From DATLMR01 sp035634255 (lineage in GTDB: Bacteria; Acidobacteriota; Blastocatellia; UBA7656): 64,000 bases of DNA. The notes beneath the pieces were generated by a model. The model did not search any database. It saw only the letters and a list, made by a program, of their open reading frames with translations, and was not told the DNA's origin. The stretch's first letter is position 1. Each line of letters opens with the position of its first letter. Location of the stretch: NCBI GenBank assembly GCA_035634255.1, contig DASQDI010000033.1:1-64000 (forward strand). The letters run 5' to 3'. The position numbers were made by a program, and so were the translations under genes. Of the stretch, positions 33,550 to 41,772 are shown piece by piece.

Positions 33550-34455
33550 ATGCAGACTTTCCCCTTAGAAACTAATATGGCCGCAGGCCCTCAGCCGACC
33601 CGGCAGACTGAAACCGGAATAAGTGTGCATCCGCTTTCGGCCGGCGACGAGGCCGAGGTCTGTGATTTCCTATCCGCCCGGCCTGTCCACACGGTCTTTA
33701 TCAGGGGCATGATCAAAGAAAACGGGCTGGTCAATGACCTTAACAGAGGGAAGTTCTACGCTTGTCGTGACGCCGAAGGCCGGTTGCTGGGAGTCGCCCT
33801 GTTAGGCCACGTCACACTGATTGAAACTCACTCCGACGCCGTCTTAAGGGCGTTTGCGAAGTATGCGCGCGGCGGCCCATCGATATACATGATCCTCGGC
33901 GAGCAGGATAAGGCCGAGTGCTTCTGGGACTCGTATTCGGCTGGCGGAGACGAGACGCACACGCAGCACCGGGAGCAGTTGTTCGTGCAGCAATGCCCGC
34001 CACCTCTGTCCGTATCGGTCCCCGAGTTGAGGCTCGCCACGCCCGACGACCTCCGCATCCTTCTACCCTTCTACGGAGAGATGCATCAACGTGAGGGCGG
34101 GGTGAACCCTCTGGACGTTGACCCCGAAGGTTTCAGGCAGCGGTGGCTGCGTCGCATCGAGCAAGGTCAGGCGTGGGTCTGGATCGAAGGTGAGAGTTTA
34201 ATATTCAACGCCGACATCATGCGCGACACGCCCGACTGCATTTACCTGGAAGGCATCCACGTCGCCCCCGAGGCGCGCGGCAAGGGGCATGGCCTGAGGT
34301 GTATGTCGCAGCTAAGTCATACCCTGCTGGCCCGCACCGGATCGCTCTGCCTCCTCTGCGACGACCAGAACGCGGCGGCTAAGAAGTTCTACCTGAAGGC
34401 AGGGTATGAGATGGCGGGGTACTACAAAACCATCTTCATGTCCTGGAAGAACTGA
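33550..34455 (+). CDS. GNAT-family N-acetyltransferase, two-lobed
   Basis: A 301-residue cytoplasmic protein. The C-terminal half (about 160-301) is a clear GNAT fold with the acetyl-CoA loop VAPEARGKGHGLRCM and LCDDQNAAAKKFYLKAGYEMAGYY at the end. The N-terminal half (about 20-140) resembles a degenerate GNAT lobe found in similar tandem proteins. The substrate is unknown. The ATG at 33550 directly follows an in-frame TTG; upstream GAGAAG is a weak ribosome site. The following HD-GYP gene starts 19 bases downstream. Confidence 0.82.
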   Translation: MQTFPLETNMAAGPQPTRQTETGISVHPLSAGDEAEVCDFLSARPVHTVFIRGMIKENGLVNDLNRGKFYACRDAEGRLLGVALLGHVTLIETHSDAVLRAFAKYARGGPSIYMILGEQDKAECFWDSYSAGGDETHTQHREQLFVQQCPPPLSVSVPELRLATPDDLRILLPFYGEMHQREGGVNPLDVDPEGFRQRWLRRIEQGQAWVWIEGESLIFNADIMRDTPDCIYLEGIHVAPEARGKGHGLRCMSQLSHTLLARTGSLCLLCDDQNAAAKKFYLKAGYEMAGYYKTIFMSWKN

Positions 34456-34474
34456 CCGGCCCTTGGGGACACGA

Positions 34475-36514
34475 ATGGGGATGGGCGAAAAAGCAACCAG
34501 AGAGAGCGTCCGGCGGTGCTACCAGCTGACTGTGACCGCCGCCGGCCTGTCATTGTGCGTGCTCGCGGGCGCAAACATAGCCTTGCGGTACGAGACGGTA
34601 GACCAGCTGGTCGTGCTCGCGCTGATACCGCTGGCCATCTGCGTCGGCGCGTTCCCGCAGAATTTCAAGCTCCCGGTCGGCCTCGGATTCACCCAGGAGG
34701 TCATCACCTTCACCCTGACGGACGCCATAGTCATTATCGTCGCGTGTTGTTACGGGCCTTACCCGGCGATACTGATAGCCGGCGTAGAGGGCTTCGTGTC
34801 GGCGCGGCGCGGCGGCCCTTTGCTTTCGAGCCACCTGTTCTCGTCCGCGATGATGACGCTCAGCGCGGCAGCCGCCTCCGCCGTTTTGAGCGGCGGGCTT
34901 TACTTTATTTTCGACGAAGCCGGACGGGGCGTAAATCAGAGCCTCGCGGCCACCGCCATCTCGATGTTCCTGGCCAGCATCGCGCACTTCACCGTAAACG
35001 CGGTTCTGCTTTCAACGCTCATAGCCCTGCGCCACGGCAGGTCAATCACACGTAGCTGCAAGGATTTTCTTTGGGCCGCCCCCATGTACCTGCCGACCGG
35101 GACCGCGGCCGGGCTGATATACGCCGCGCTTCAGATCGACCTGCTCGTGATGGCAGCCATCGGCGGGCCGTCACTGCTGACGATCTTCCTCGCCCACCGC
35201 CAGTACCGCGATGGCATAAATAAGCGCATCGCGGTGATGGACAAAGGGCACCGCGAAACGATTGAAGCGCTGGCCGTGGCAATCAACGCCAAAGATGAGG
35301 TGACGCATGAGCACGTGCTGCGGGTGCAGATTTACGCCGCCGGCGTCGCGCGGATTCTGGGGTGCTCGGACCCCGAGGTCGAGGCGCTGAAGGCCGGCGC
35401 TCTGCTGCACGACATAGGCAAGATCGCCGTGCCGGATTACATTCTCAACAAGCCCGGCAAGCTGACCGCCGCCGAGTTCGAGAAGATGAAATTTCATACC
35501 ATCGCGGGGGCGCAAATCCTCGGGCGGGTCGAGTTCCCGTACCCGGTGGTGCCGGTCGTGCGGCATCACCATGAGAGGTGGGATGGGCAGGGTTACCCCG
35601 ATGGGCTGACCGGCGAATCCATCCCTTTGACCGCGCGGATACTTTCGGTCGTAGACTGCTTTGACGCCGTGCGCGAGGACAGGCAATACAGGAAAGGGAT
35701 GACCCGTGAAGAGGCCATAGAGCTGCTCATACAGGGCAGCGGTAAGCAGTACGACCCGCATGTGGTCGGCACATTTATCGCGCATCTGGGGGAGTTCGAG
35801 GCGGAGATAAAGGCCCACCGCAACGTGCCGGTTCCGACGTTCGGCATCGAAGCCCGCGAGCAGCTTTCCGAGGCCGCCCGCCAGGTGGCCCCGGCCGCGG
35901 GGCTGGCGGAGGAGTTTGAAGAAAACCAGGCCGGTGAGGTTAAGCCGATTCACAGTGAAGTGACAGCGATTTGCGCCCTGGCCCGGTCGATGATGGGGGC
36001 CAACAGCCAGGAGAAAACACTCGCGGCATTCGCGGATAGGTTAGAGGGCTTAGTGCCTTATGACTTGTGCGCGATTACGCTGATCGTGCCGGAGACCGGT
36101 CAAAACGTAGTAGCGCACGCGGCGGGACGACATTCGCAAATGGTCAAGGGTCGAAACATCGCTCTGGGAGAGGGGGTGACCGGATGGGTCATAGCTAACG
36201 GTAAGCCGTATTGCAACACGGACCCGAAGCTGGACCTTCCGGCGCAATTCGCCGACCAGTTTCCCGCGTATCGCACGCTCGCTGTATTCCCGGTCATTAA
36301 TGAGAACAGTATCTACGGGGCGGTCACGCTCTACTCGTCCGCACTCGCCGAGTACACGGCGGAGCACCAAAGCCTGATTAAAGAGGCGGTGGCGCTGATT
36401 GCTGCGGCGCTGTCGATCAGGTCTGAAGCCGACGGGGCGTATGTGAGGCCGGTGTTAGACAGTTCTTCAGCGTTACTCGCGGGGGTAGAGTTAGAGAGTG
36501 AGTTGGCACAATAA
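34475..36514 (+). CDS. Membrane HD-GYP phosphodiesterase with C-terminal GAF domain
   Basis: A likely c-di-GMP phosphodiesterase. The 679-residue protein has a membrane sensor region of about six or seven helices (residues 20-245). An HD-GYP domain follows (about 265-450), with HEHVLRVQIYA, ALLHDIGKIAVPD and the HHHERWDGQGYPDGL segment carrying the GYP signature. The C-terminal half is a GAF-type domain (about 510-650; LGEGVTGWVIANGKPYCN). The membrane part resembles MASE-type sensors. No diguanylate cyclase is nearby. The ATG at 34475 has GGGGAC upstream; a second ATG at 34481 is also possible. Confidence 0.9.
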   Translation: MGMGEKATRESVRRCYQLTVTAAGLSLCVLAGANIALRYETVDQLVVLALIPLAICVGAFPQNFKLPVGLGFTQEVITFTLTDAIVIIVACCYGPYPAILIAGVEGFVSARRGGPLLSSHLFSSAMMTLSAAAASAVLSGGLYFIFDEAGRGVNQSLAATAISMFLASIAHFTVNAVLLSTLIALRHGRSITRSCKDFLWAAPMYLPTGTAAGLIYAALQIDLLVMAAIGGPSLLTIFLAHRQYRDGINKRIAVMDKGHRETIEALAVAINAKDEVTHEHVLRVQIYAAGVARILGCSDPEVEALKAGALLHDIGKIAVPDYILNKPGKLTAAEFEKMKFHTIAGAQILGRVEFPYPVVPVVRHHHERWDGQGYPDGLTGESIPLTARILSVVDCFDAVREDRQYRKGMTREEAIELLIQGSGKQYDPHVVGTFIAHLGEFEAEIKAHRNVPVPTFGIEAREQLSEAARQVAPAAGLAEEFEENQAGEVKPIHSEVTAICALARSMMGANSQEKTLAAFADRLEGLVPYDLCAITLIVPETGQNVVAHAAGRHSQMVKGRNIALGEGVTGWVIANGKPYCNTDPKLDLPAQFADQFPAYRTLAVFPVINENSIYGAVTLYSSALAEYTAEHQSLIKEAVALIAAALSIRSEADGAYVRPVLDSSSALLAGVELESELAQ

Positions 36515-36612
36515 TCCGGGATCACTGTAGCGGCCCGGTCACCGGCGACACCCGCCACGAATCTCAAAGCCATCCTTCATAAAGACTACTACGCGAGGTT
36601 GATCTCGGGGCT

Positions 36613-37359
36613 TTAAGTCCCCTGCGCGAGCGCGTTCTGCGTGTCGCCTTCGAGGCCCATCTCTTCGAGCACTGTGTGGATGGCCTCGATCACCTGCGGG
36701 TGCGTCAGGTCGCGCGGGCGCGGCAGGTCGACCCACAGCTCGCGGCGTATGCGCGCGGGCCGCTCCGAGAGGACTATCACGCGGTCGGCGAGCTGCGCGG
36801 CCTCCTCGATGTCGTGAGTCACGAGGACCGTCGTGCGCGGCCGCTCCATCAGCATGCGCGCAAGCTCGCGCCTCATCTTCAGGCGGGTCAGGTAATCGAG
36901 CGCGGAGAAAGGCTCGTCAAGCAGCAGTATGTCCGTGTCCCCGGCGAGCGCGCGGGCCATCTCGACGCGCTGGCGCATGCCGCCCGACAGCTGGTGCGGG
37001 TAATGGCCCCCGAATTTTTCCAGCCCTATCAGGCCGAGCATCAGGGCGAGCTGGCGCTCGCGCTCGGCCTCATCTTTTATGTGGCGCAGCCCGAGCCTGA
37101 TGTTTTCGGACGTCGTGAGCCACGGGAAGAGGCCTCCGTGCTGGTACATCATGCGCGCGCGGCCCTCGCGCTCTACCGACCCGGACGAAGGCTTGTCGAA
37201 CCCCGAGAGCAGGTTGAGCAGGGTCGTCTTGCCGCACCCCGAAGGGCCGACGATGGCCGCGAACTCCCCCCGCTTGATGTCGAGCGAAAAGCCCGTGAAC
37301 ACCTCGACCGGGCCGAACGACCGCGAGACATTTTCCAGACGCAGAAGATTATCTTTCAT
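36613..37359 (-). CDS. ABC transporter ATP-binding protein (nitrate/sulfonate/taurine type)
   Basis: A 248-residue ATPase of the SsuB/TauB/NrtD class. Walker A is GPSGCGKTT, the Q-loop lies in MYQHGGLFPWLT, the signature is LSGGMRQRVEMARAL, Walker B is ILLLDEPFSALD, and the H-loop is VLVTHD. The start MKDNLLRLENV at 37359 lies within the 3' end of the permease gene (11-base overlap). With the upstream permease it forms an importer lacking its binding protein in this window, so the substrate is open. Confidence 0.92.
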   Translation of the reverse strand: MKDNLLRLENVSRSFGPVEVFTGFSLDIKRGEFAAIVGPSGCGKTTLLNLLSGFDKPSSGSVEREGRARMMYQHGGLFPWLTTSENIRLGLRHIKDEAERERQLALMLGLIGLEKFGGHYPHQLSGGMRQRVEMARALAGDTDILLLDEPFSALDYLTRLKMRRELARMLMERPRTTVLVTHDIEEAAQLADRVIVLSERPARIRRELWVDLPRPRDLTHPQVIEAIHTVLEEMGLEGDTQNALAQGT

Positions 37360-38146
37360 AGCCCCACCGGACGCTCGGTATTCTGGTAAGGCGCAACAAC
37401 AGCTGGTCAATCACCACCCCGATCACTCCTATCACTATCATTCCCACGACCAGCAGGTCCATCCTCAGCCCGTTGCGCGCGTCCCAGATGGCGAAGCCGA
37501 GCCCATCGCGCCCCGCTATCATCTCCGCCGCGACGACCACCACCCAGCTCAGCCCCGCCGTCACCCTCAACGCCGTGATAATCTGAGGGGCGATGGCCGG
37601 GAGAGTCACCTGAGTCAAAAGCTCCGCGCCCTTAAATCCGTAGTCGTGGGCCACCCGGAAATAGACGGTCGGGATGCTCGCCACGGCCGCCGCCGTCGCC
37701 AGGACGATGGGGAAGAAGGCCGCCATAAATATGAGGAAGATGGCCGGGGCGTCCCCGATCCCGAACCAAAGTATCGCGAACGGAATCCACGCGAGGGGCG
37801 ACAGGTTGCGGAAGAAATTGACCGCGGGCAACAGGGCCGCGCGCGCGCGACTGTGATGCCCGAGCACCAGACCGAGCGGCACCCCCAGGGCCGCGGCGAG
37901 GGAGAAGCCTATCGCCACGCGGAACAGAGACGCGATCATGTCGTTGAACATGCGCCCGGTCCCGATCTCTTCCGCGAAGCCATCCGCGACCGAGAGCGGG
38001 GACGGGAAGAGGGACTCGGGGAAGACTCGCAGAAGCGACAGCACGGTCCACACGGCGACCGCGACCGCGAGCACGGCAAACGGAAGTAGACGCACTTTTT
38101 TCGTCACTTTTTCTTCGATCATGGTGATAGGCAAGTTTACAGGCAT
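37349..38146 (-). CDS. ABC transporter permease (SsuC/TauC type)
   Basis: A 265-residue inner-membrane permease with six predicted helices and the family blocks SLFRVAIGFSLAAALGVPLG and LSPLAWIPFAILWFGIG; the ATPase-coupling loop contains GFKGAELLTQVTLPAIAP. It is the first gene of a two-gene operon with the ATPase. The first codons (MP) lie at the edge of an intergenic repeat element, so the start may instead be the ATG eight codons downstream (38122). No periplasmic binding-protein gene is adjacent. Confidence 0.9.
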   Translation of the reverse strand: MPVNLPITMIEEKVTKKVRLLPFAVLAVAVAVWTVLSLLRVFPESLFPSPLSVADGFAEEIGTGRMFNDMIASLFRVAIGFSLAAALGVPLGLVLGHHSRARAALLPAVNFFRNLSPLAWIPFAILWFGIGDAPAIFLIFMAAFFPIVLATAAAVASIPTVYFRVAHDYGFKGAELLTQVTLPAIAPQIITALRVTAGLSWVVVVAAEMIAGRDGLGFAIWDARNGLRMDLLVVGMIVIGVIGVVIDQLLLRLTRIPSVRWGYER

Positions 38147-38315
38147 CAGGGGTCAGTGGCCAGGGTCCGGGGGCCAGTGATGCCACCCGAGATTTCGATT
38201 CACTCGAAAAAGATTCTGTAAAGAGAATCTGAAATGCTTGTTCCTTAGCCCCTGAATCCTGACTACTGACTCCCGATCCCCGCCGCTAGCCCTGGCCCCC
38301 GGCCACCGACCCCTG
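38147..38315. repeat. Intergenic inverted-repeat element, copy B
   Basis: CAGGGGTCAGTGGCCAGGG at the left matches, inverted, GGCCACCGACCCCTG at the right. The core contains AGATTCTgtaaagAGAATCT, a perfect 7-bp hairpin, followed by GAAATGCTTGTTCCTTAG. That corresponds to the core of copy A (10077-10209), where the hairpin is also kept with changed bases. It fills nearly all the space between the two divergent genes. Confidence 0.75.
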
Positions 38316-38331
38316 CTACTTTATTCCCGAA

Positions 38332-41300
38332 ATGTCACGACATTTTATTTCAGCCTTAGCCCTGTTTATGGCCTTCGGCTTCTCCGCCTGCAACCGGGGC
38401 GAGGGGTTGCCGGACAGGTCGTCGGACGAGTATCACAAAGCGGTCACGGCCTTTTACGTCGGCCTCACGGCGATGCAGACCGGCGAAGACAATCGCTCGG
38501 AGGAGAACCTTAAAAAGGTCACGGACCTCGCGCCCGGCGAGCCCGCGGCATGGGCCGACCTCGGGCTGCTGGCCCTGCGCCAGAAAGAACTGGAGACGGC
38601 GGCTGAAAGGCTCGAAAAAGCCCGCGCGCTGGCTCCCGACAGCAGCGACATTTATGTCCTGCTCGGCCTCCTCGAAAGCAATCGCGGCAACCTCGCGGCA
38701 TCAATCGCTCACCTGCGCCGCGCCGCCGAGCTCAGCCCGAAGAACCTGAAAGCGCGCTACTCGCTCGCGCAGGAGACCGAGCGGCAGGGCGGGGACGACG
38801 CCGAGGCCGAGGCCCAGAGGTCATACGAAGATATTCTGAACGCCGAGCCGGACAACCTCGCCGTGCAGCTTGAAGTCACGCGCCTCGCGGCGAAGCGCGG
38901 GGACGCGGAGGCGCTTCGAAGAATGATCGAGCGCCTTGAAGGGCGGGCGGGCGGGTGGCCCCCCGAAGCGCGCGAGCAACTCTCTGCCCTGAAGGCGGCG
39001 GCCTCGGGGCCGAACCCGAGACTGGCCGCGAGCCGCGTGGCCTTCCTCCGCAATGTGCTCGTGCGCGTGCCCGAGTACCGCCAGAGCCTCGCGGGGGTCA
39101 GGTATTCGCCCGAAATCATCGGGGAGCCGATCACGCGATTCCTGCGCCTGCCTTCGCCCGACCCCGAGCCTTCGCTCCCCGACGAGGCGCTCGCCTTCAA
39201 CCCCGAGCAGGCGGTGGCGGACGATTCGGGCAAATGGCAGTGGGCCGGGGCCGTCTGGCTCACGGGCGAAGGCGCGCCGGCCGTCGTTCGCGCGAACGGG
39301 CGCGAGGTGCACGTCGCGGAGAACGCGCTTCCCTTCCCCGGCGGCGCGTCCGCCTCTCCCCCCGGCCCTTTCGGGGTCGCCGCGCTCGATTTCAACTACG
39401 ATTTCAGGACGGACCTCGCGCTCGCCGGCGCGGGCGGGTTCAGGCTCTACGAGCAATCATCCGCCGGAAAGTTCGACGACGTGACCACACGCATGTCGCT
39501 TCCGCCGACTGTCACCGGGGCGGCTTACGCGGGCGCGTGGGCCGCGGACATCGATACCGAAGGCGACCTCGACATCGTGCTCGCGCCGCAGAGCGGGCCT
39601 CCCATCATTCTGAGGAATAACGGCGACGGCTCGTTCAAAGAGGAGAGGGCTTTCGAGAAGGTTGCGAATGTCCGAGGCTTCGCGTGGGCCGACATCGATG
39701 GCGACGGAGACCCGGACGCCGCCTTGCACGACGCCGCGGGCATGCTGCACGTATTCACCAACGAGCGCGCGGGCCAGTTCCTCCCGCGCGTGCTCCCGGA
39801 GGGCTTCGACTGGGTCGGGGGGCTGGGCGCGGCCGACGTGAACAATGACGCGGTCGTGGACCTGATCGTGGCTCAAAAGGGCGCGCTGCGGCGGCTCTCG
39901 CGCAAAGACGAAGACGACCGGTGGGAAGTCGGGGAGCTGGCATCCGGGGGCGGCCCCGACGCAGCAATGGCTCCGGGAGCCACTTCTGTGTTCGTTGCGG
40001 ACATGGACAACAACGGCGGGCTCGACCTCGTGAAGGCCGGGCCGGCCGGCACGCTCGTGTGGCTCAGCGACCGGCAGGGGAATTTTTCCGAAGTCGCTTC
40101 GGTCGGGGGTCGCGCCTTCAGCGTGACGGACGTGACGGGCGACGGCAGGCTCGACCTCGTGGGGGTGTCGAATTCTGAGCAGGCCACCCGCTTCGTCAAC
40201 CGGGGCTCGAAGGATTACCACTGGCAGGTCGTGAGGCCGCGCGCGGCCGAATCGACGGGCGACCAGCGCATCAATTCGTTCGGCGTCGGCGGGGAGATGG
40301 AGATCCGCTCGGACCTGCTCTTTCAAAAGCAGACGATCTCGGGCCCGGTCGTCCACTTCGGGCTCGGGGAGAGGGCCGGGGCCGACCTCGTGCGGATAGT
40401 CTGGCCCAACGGCTCCGTGCAGGCGGAGTACGATCTGAAACCGGACCAGGCGGTCCTCGCCGAGCAGAGGCTCAAGGGCTCATGCCCGTGGCTCTTCGCC
40501 TACGACGGCAGCCGGATGAGCTTCGTCACCGATTTCATATGGCGCTCGCCGCTCGGGCTTCGCATCAACGCGCAGGACACCGCGAACGTGATGATGACCG
40601 AAGACTGGGTGAAGATCCGCGGGGACCAGCTCGCCCCCCGCGACGGCTTCTACGACCTGCGGATCACCGCCGATTTATGGGAGACTCACTTCTTCGACCT
40701 CGTGCAACTCATGGTGGTGGATCACCCCGCCGGCACGGAGGTCCACGTCGATGAGAGGTTCGCCATCCCGCCCCCCCGGACGGAAGTCATCCCGACCACT
40801 CCGGCGCGGGCGTTCGCGCGCGCGCGGGACGACAGCGGGCAGGACGTGTCGGAGATAGTTCGGGCGCGCGACCAGATATATCTCGACACGTTCGGGCGCG
40901 GCGCCTACCAGGGGGTGACGCGCGACCATTACGTCGAAGTCGAGCTCGGGCCCGACGTGCCGCCTGAAGGGGTATGGCTCGTCGCGCACGGGTGGATTCA
41001 CCCGACCGACAGCTCGATCAACGTCGCGATGGCTCAGGGCAGGCGCGCGGCCCCGCAATCCCTGAGCCTCGAAGTCCCGGACGGGGAGGGCGGGTGGGCG
41101 GTCGCGCGCCCCGGCCTCGGGTTCCCGGCGGGCAAGACGAAGACCATAATGATCAGCCTCGACGACGTATTCAAGGCGGGCGCGGAGCGCAGGCTCCGCC
41201 TGCGCACGAACATGGAAATCTACTGGGACTCCCTCGGATGGGCCTCCGGGCTCCCGCCCGGTACGGTCAGGGCGGAGCGCGTGGACGCGAGCTCGGTCGA

Positions 41301-41772
41301 GCTCCGTTACCGCGGGTTCAACGTCGCGCGGCGGGCGAACAGGTCATCCCCCGAGCTGCCCGAGTACAGGCTCGCGGGCACGGGGCAGGTGTGGAGGGAC
41401 CTGATCGGCTACTACACCCGTTTCGGGGAGGTGAAGGAGTTGCTCGCGCGGGTGGACGACAGGTACGTTATCATGAACGCGGGCGACGAGATGGCCTTCC
41501 GGTTCCCGGCCCTGCCGCCGCCCCGCGCGGGGTGGGTGCGCGATTACGTGCTGATCGGGGACGGGTGGGTCAAGGACGGGGATTACAACACGACCTTTTC
41601 CAGGACCGTGCTGCCCTTGCCCTCGCACGACAGGCCCGACTATACTACGCCGCTGAGTCGTCTGGAGGATGATCCGGTCTACCGTCGCCACCCTCAGGAT
41701 TGGCAGGAGTACCACACGCGCTATGTTACGCCCGAGCGCTTTCATAACGCGCTGAGAACAAGGAAGCAGTAA
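38332..41772 (+). CDS. TPR / FG-GAP / ASPIC-UnbV lipoprotein with large C-terminal domain
   Basis: A 1146-residue exported lipoprotein (lipobox GFSAC, Cys20). TPR units occupy about residues 38-215. FG-GAP/VCBS beta-propeller repeats (DIDGDGDPD, DMDNNGGLD, DVTGDGRLD) lie at about 340-620, and an ASPIC/UnbV-like domain at about 625-710 (VHFGLGERAGADLVRIVWPNG). The last 430 residues begin SCPWLFAYDG and have no known fold; the same domain occurs in the paralogue at 53134-56772. The gene overlaps the next UnbV-like gene by one base. Together with the UnbU-like gene it forms one plus-strand cluster. Binding to polysaccharide or protein at the cell surface is possible; function unknown. Confidence 0.85.
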   Translation: MSRHFISALALFMAFGFSACNRGEGLPDRSSDEYHKAVTAFYVGLTAMQTGEDNRSEENLKKVTDLAPGEPAAWADLGLLALRQKELETAAERLEKARALAPDSSDIYVLLGLLESNRGNLAASIAHLRRAAELSPKNLKARYSLAQETERQGGDDAEAEAQRSYEDILNAEPDNLAVQLEVTRLAAKRGDAEALRRMIERLEGRAGGWPPEAREQLSALKAAASGPNPRLAASRVAFLRNVLVRVPEYRQSLAGVRYSPEIIGEPITRFLRLPSPDPEPSLPDEALAFNPEQAVADDSGKWQWAGAVWLTGEGAPAVVRANGREVHVAENALPFPGGASASPPGPFGVAALDFNYDFRTDLALAGAGGFRLYEQSSAGKFDDVTTRMSLPPTVTGAAYAGAWAADIDTEGDLDIVLAPQSGPPIILRNNGDGSFKEERAFEKVANVRGFAWADIDGDGDPDAALHDAAGMLHVFTNERAGQFLPRVLPEGFDWVGGLGAADVNNDAVVDLIVAQKGALRRLSRKDEDDRWEVGELASGGGPDAAMAPGATSVFVADMDNNGGLDLVKAGPAGTLVWLSDRQGNFSEVASVGGRAFSVTDVTGDGRLDLVGVSNSEQATRFVNRGSKDYHWQVVRPRAAESTGDQRINSFGVGGEMEIRSDLLFQKQTISGPVVHFGLGERAGADLVRIVWPNGSVQAEYDLKPDQAVLAEQRLKGSCPWLFAYDGSRMSFVTDFIWRSPLGLRINAQDTANVMMTEDWVKIRGDQLAPRDGFYDLRITADLWETHFFDLVQLMVVDHPAGTEVHVDERFAIPPPRTEVIPTTPARAFARARDDSGQDVSEIVRARDQIYLDTFGRGAYQGVTRDHYVEVELGPDVPPEGVWLVAHGWIHPTDSSINVAMAQGRRAAPQSLSLEVPDGEGGWAVARPGLGFPAGKTKTIMISLDDVFKAGAERRLRLRTNMEIYWDSLGWASGLPPGTVRAERVDASSVELRYRGFNVARRANRSSPELPEYRLAGTGQVWRDLIGYYTRFGEVKELLARVDDRYVIMNAGDEMAFRFPALPPPRAGWVRDYVLIGDGWVKDGDYNTTFSRTVLPLPSHDRPDYTTPLSRLEDDPVYRRHPQDWQEYHTRYVTPERFHNALRTRKQ

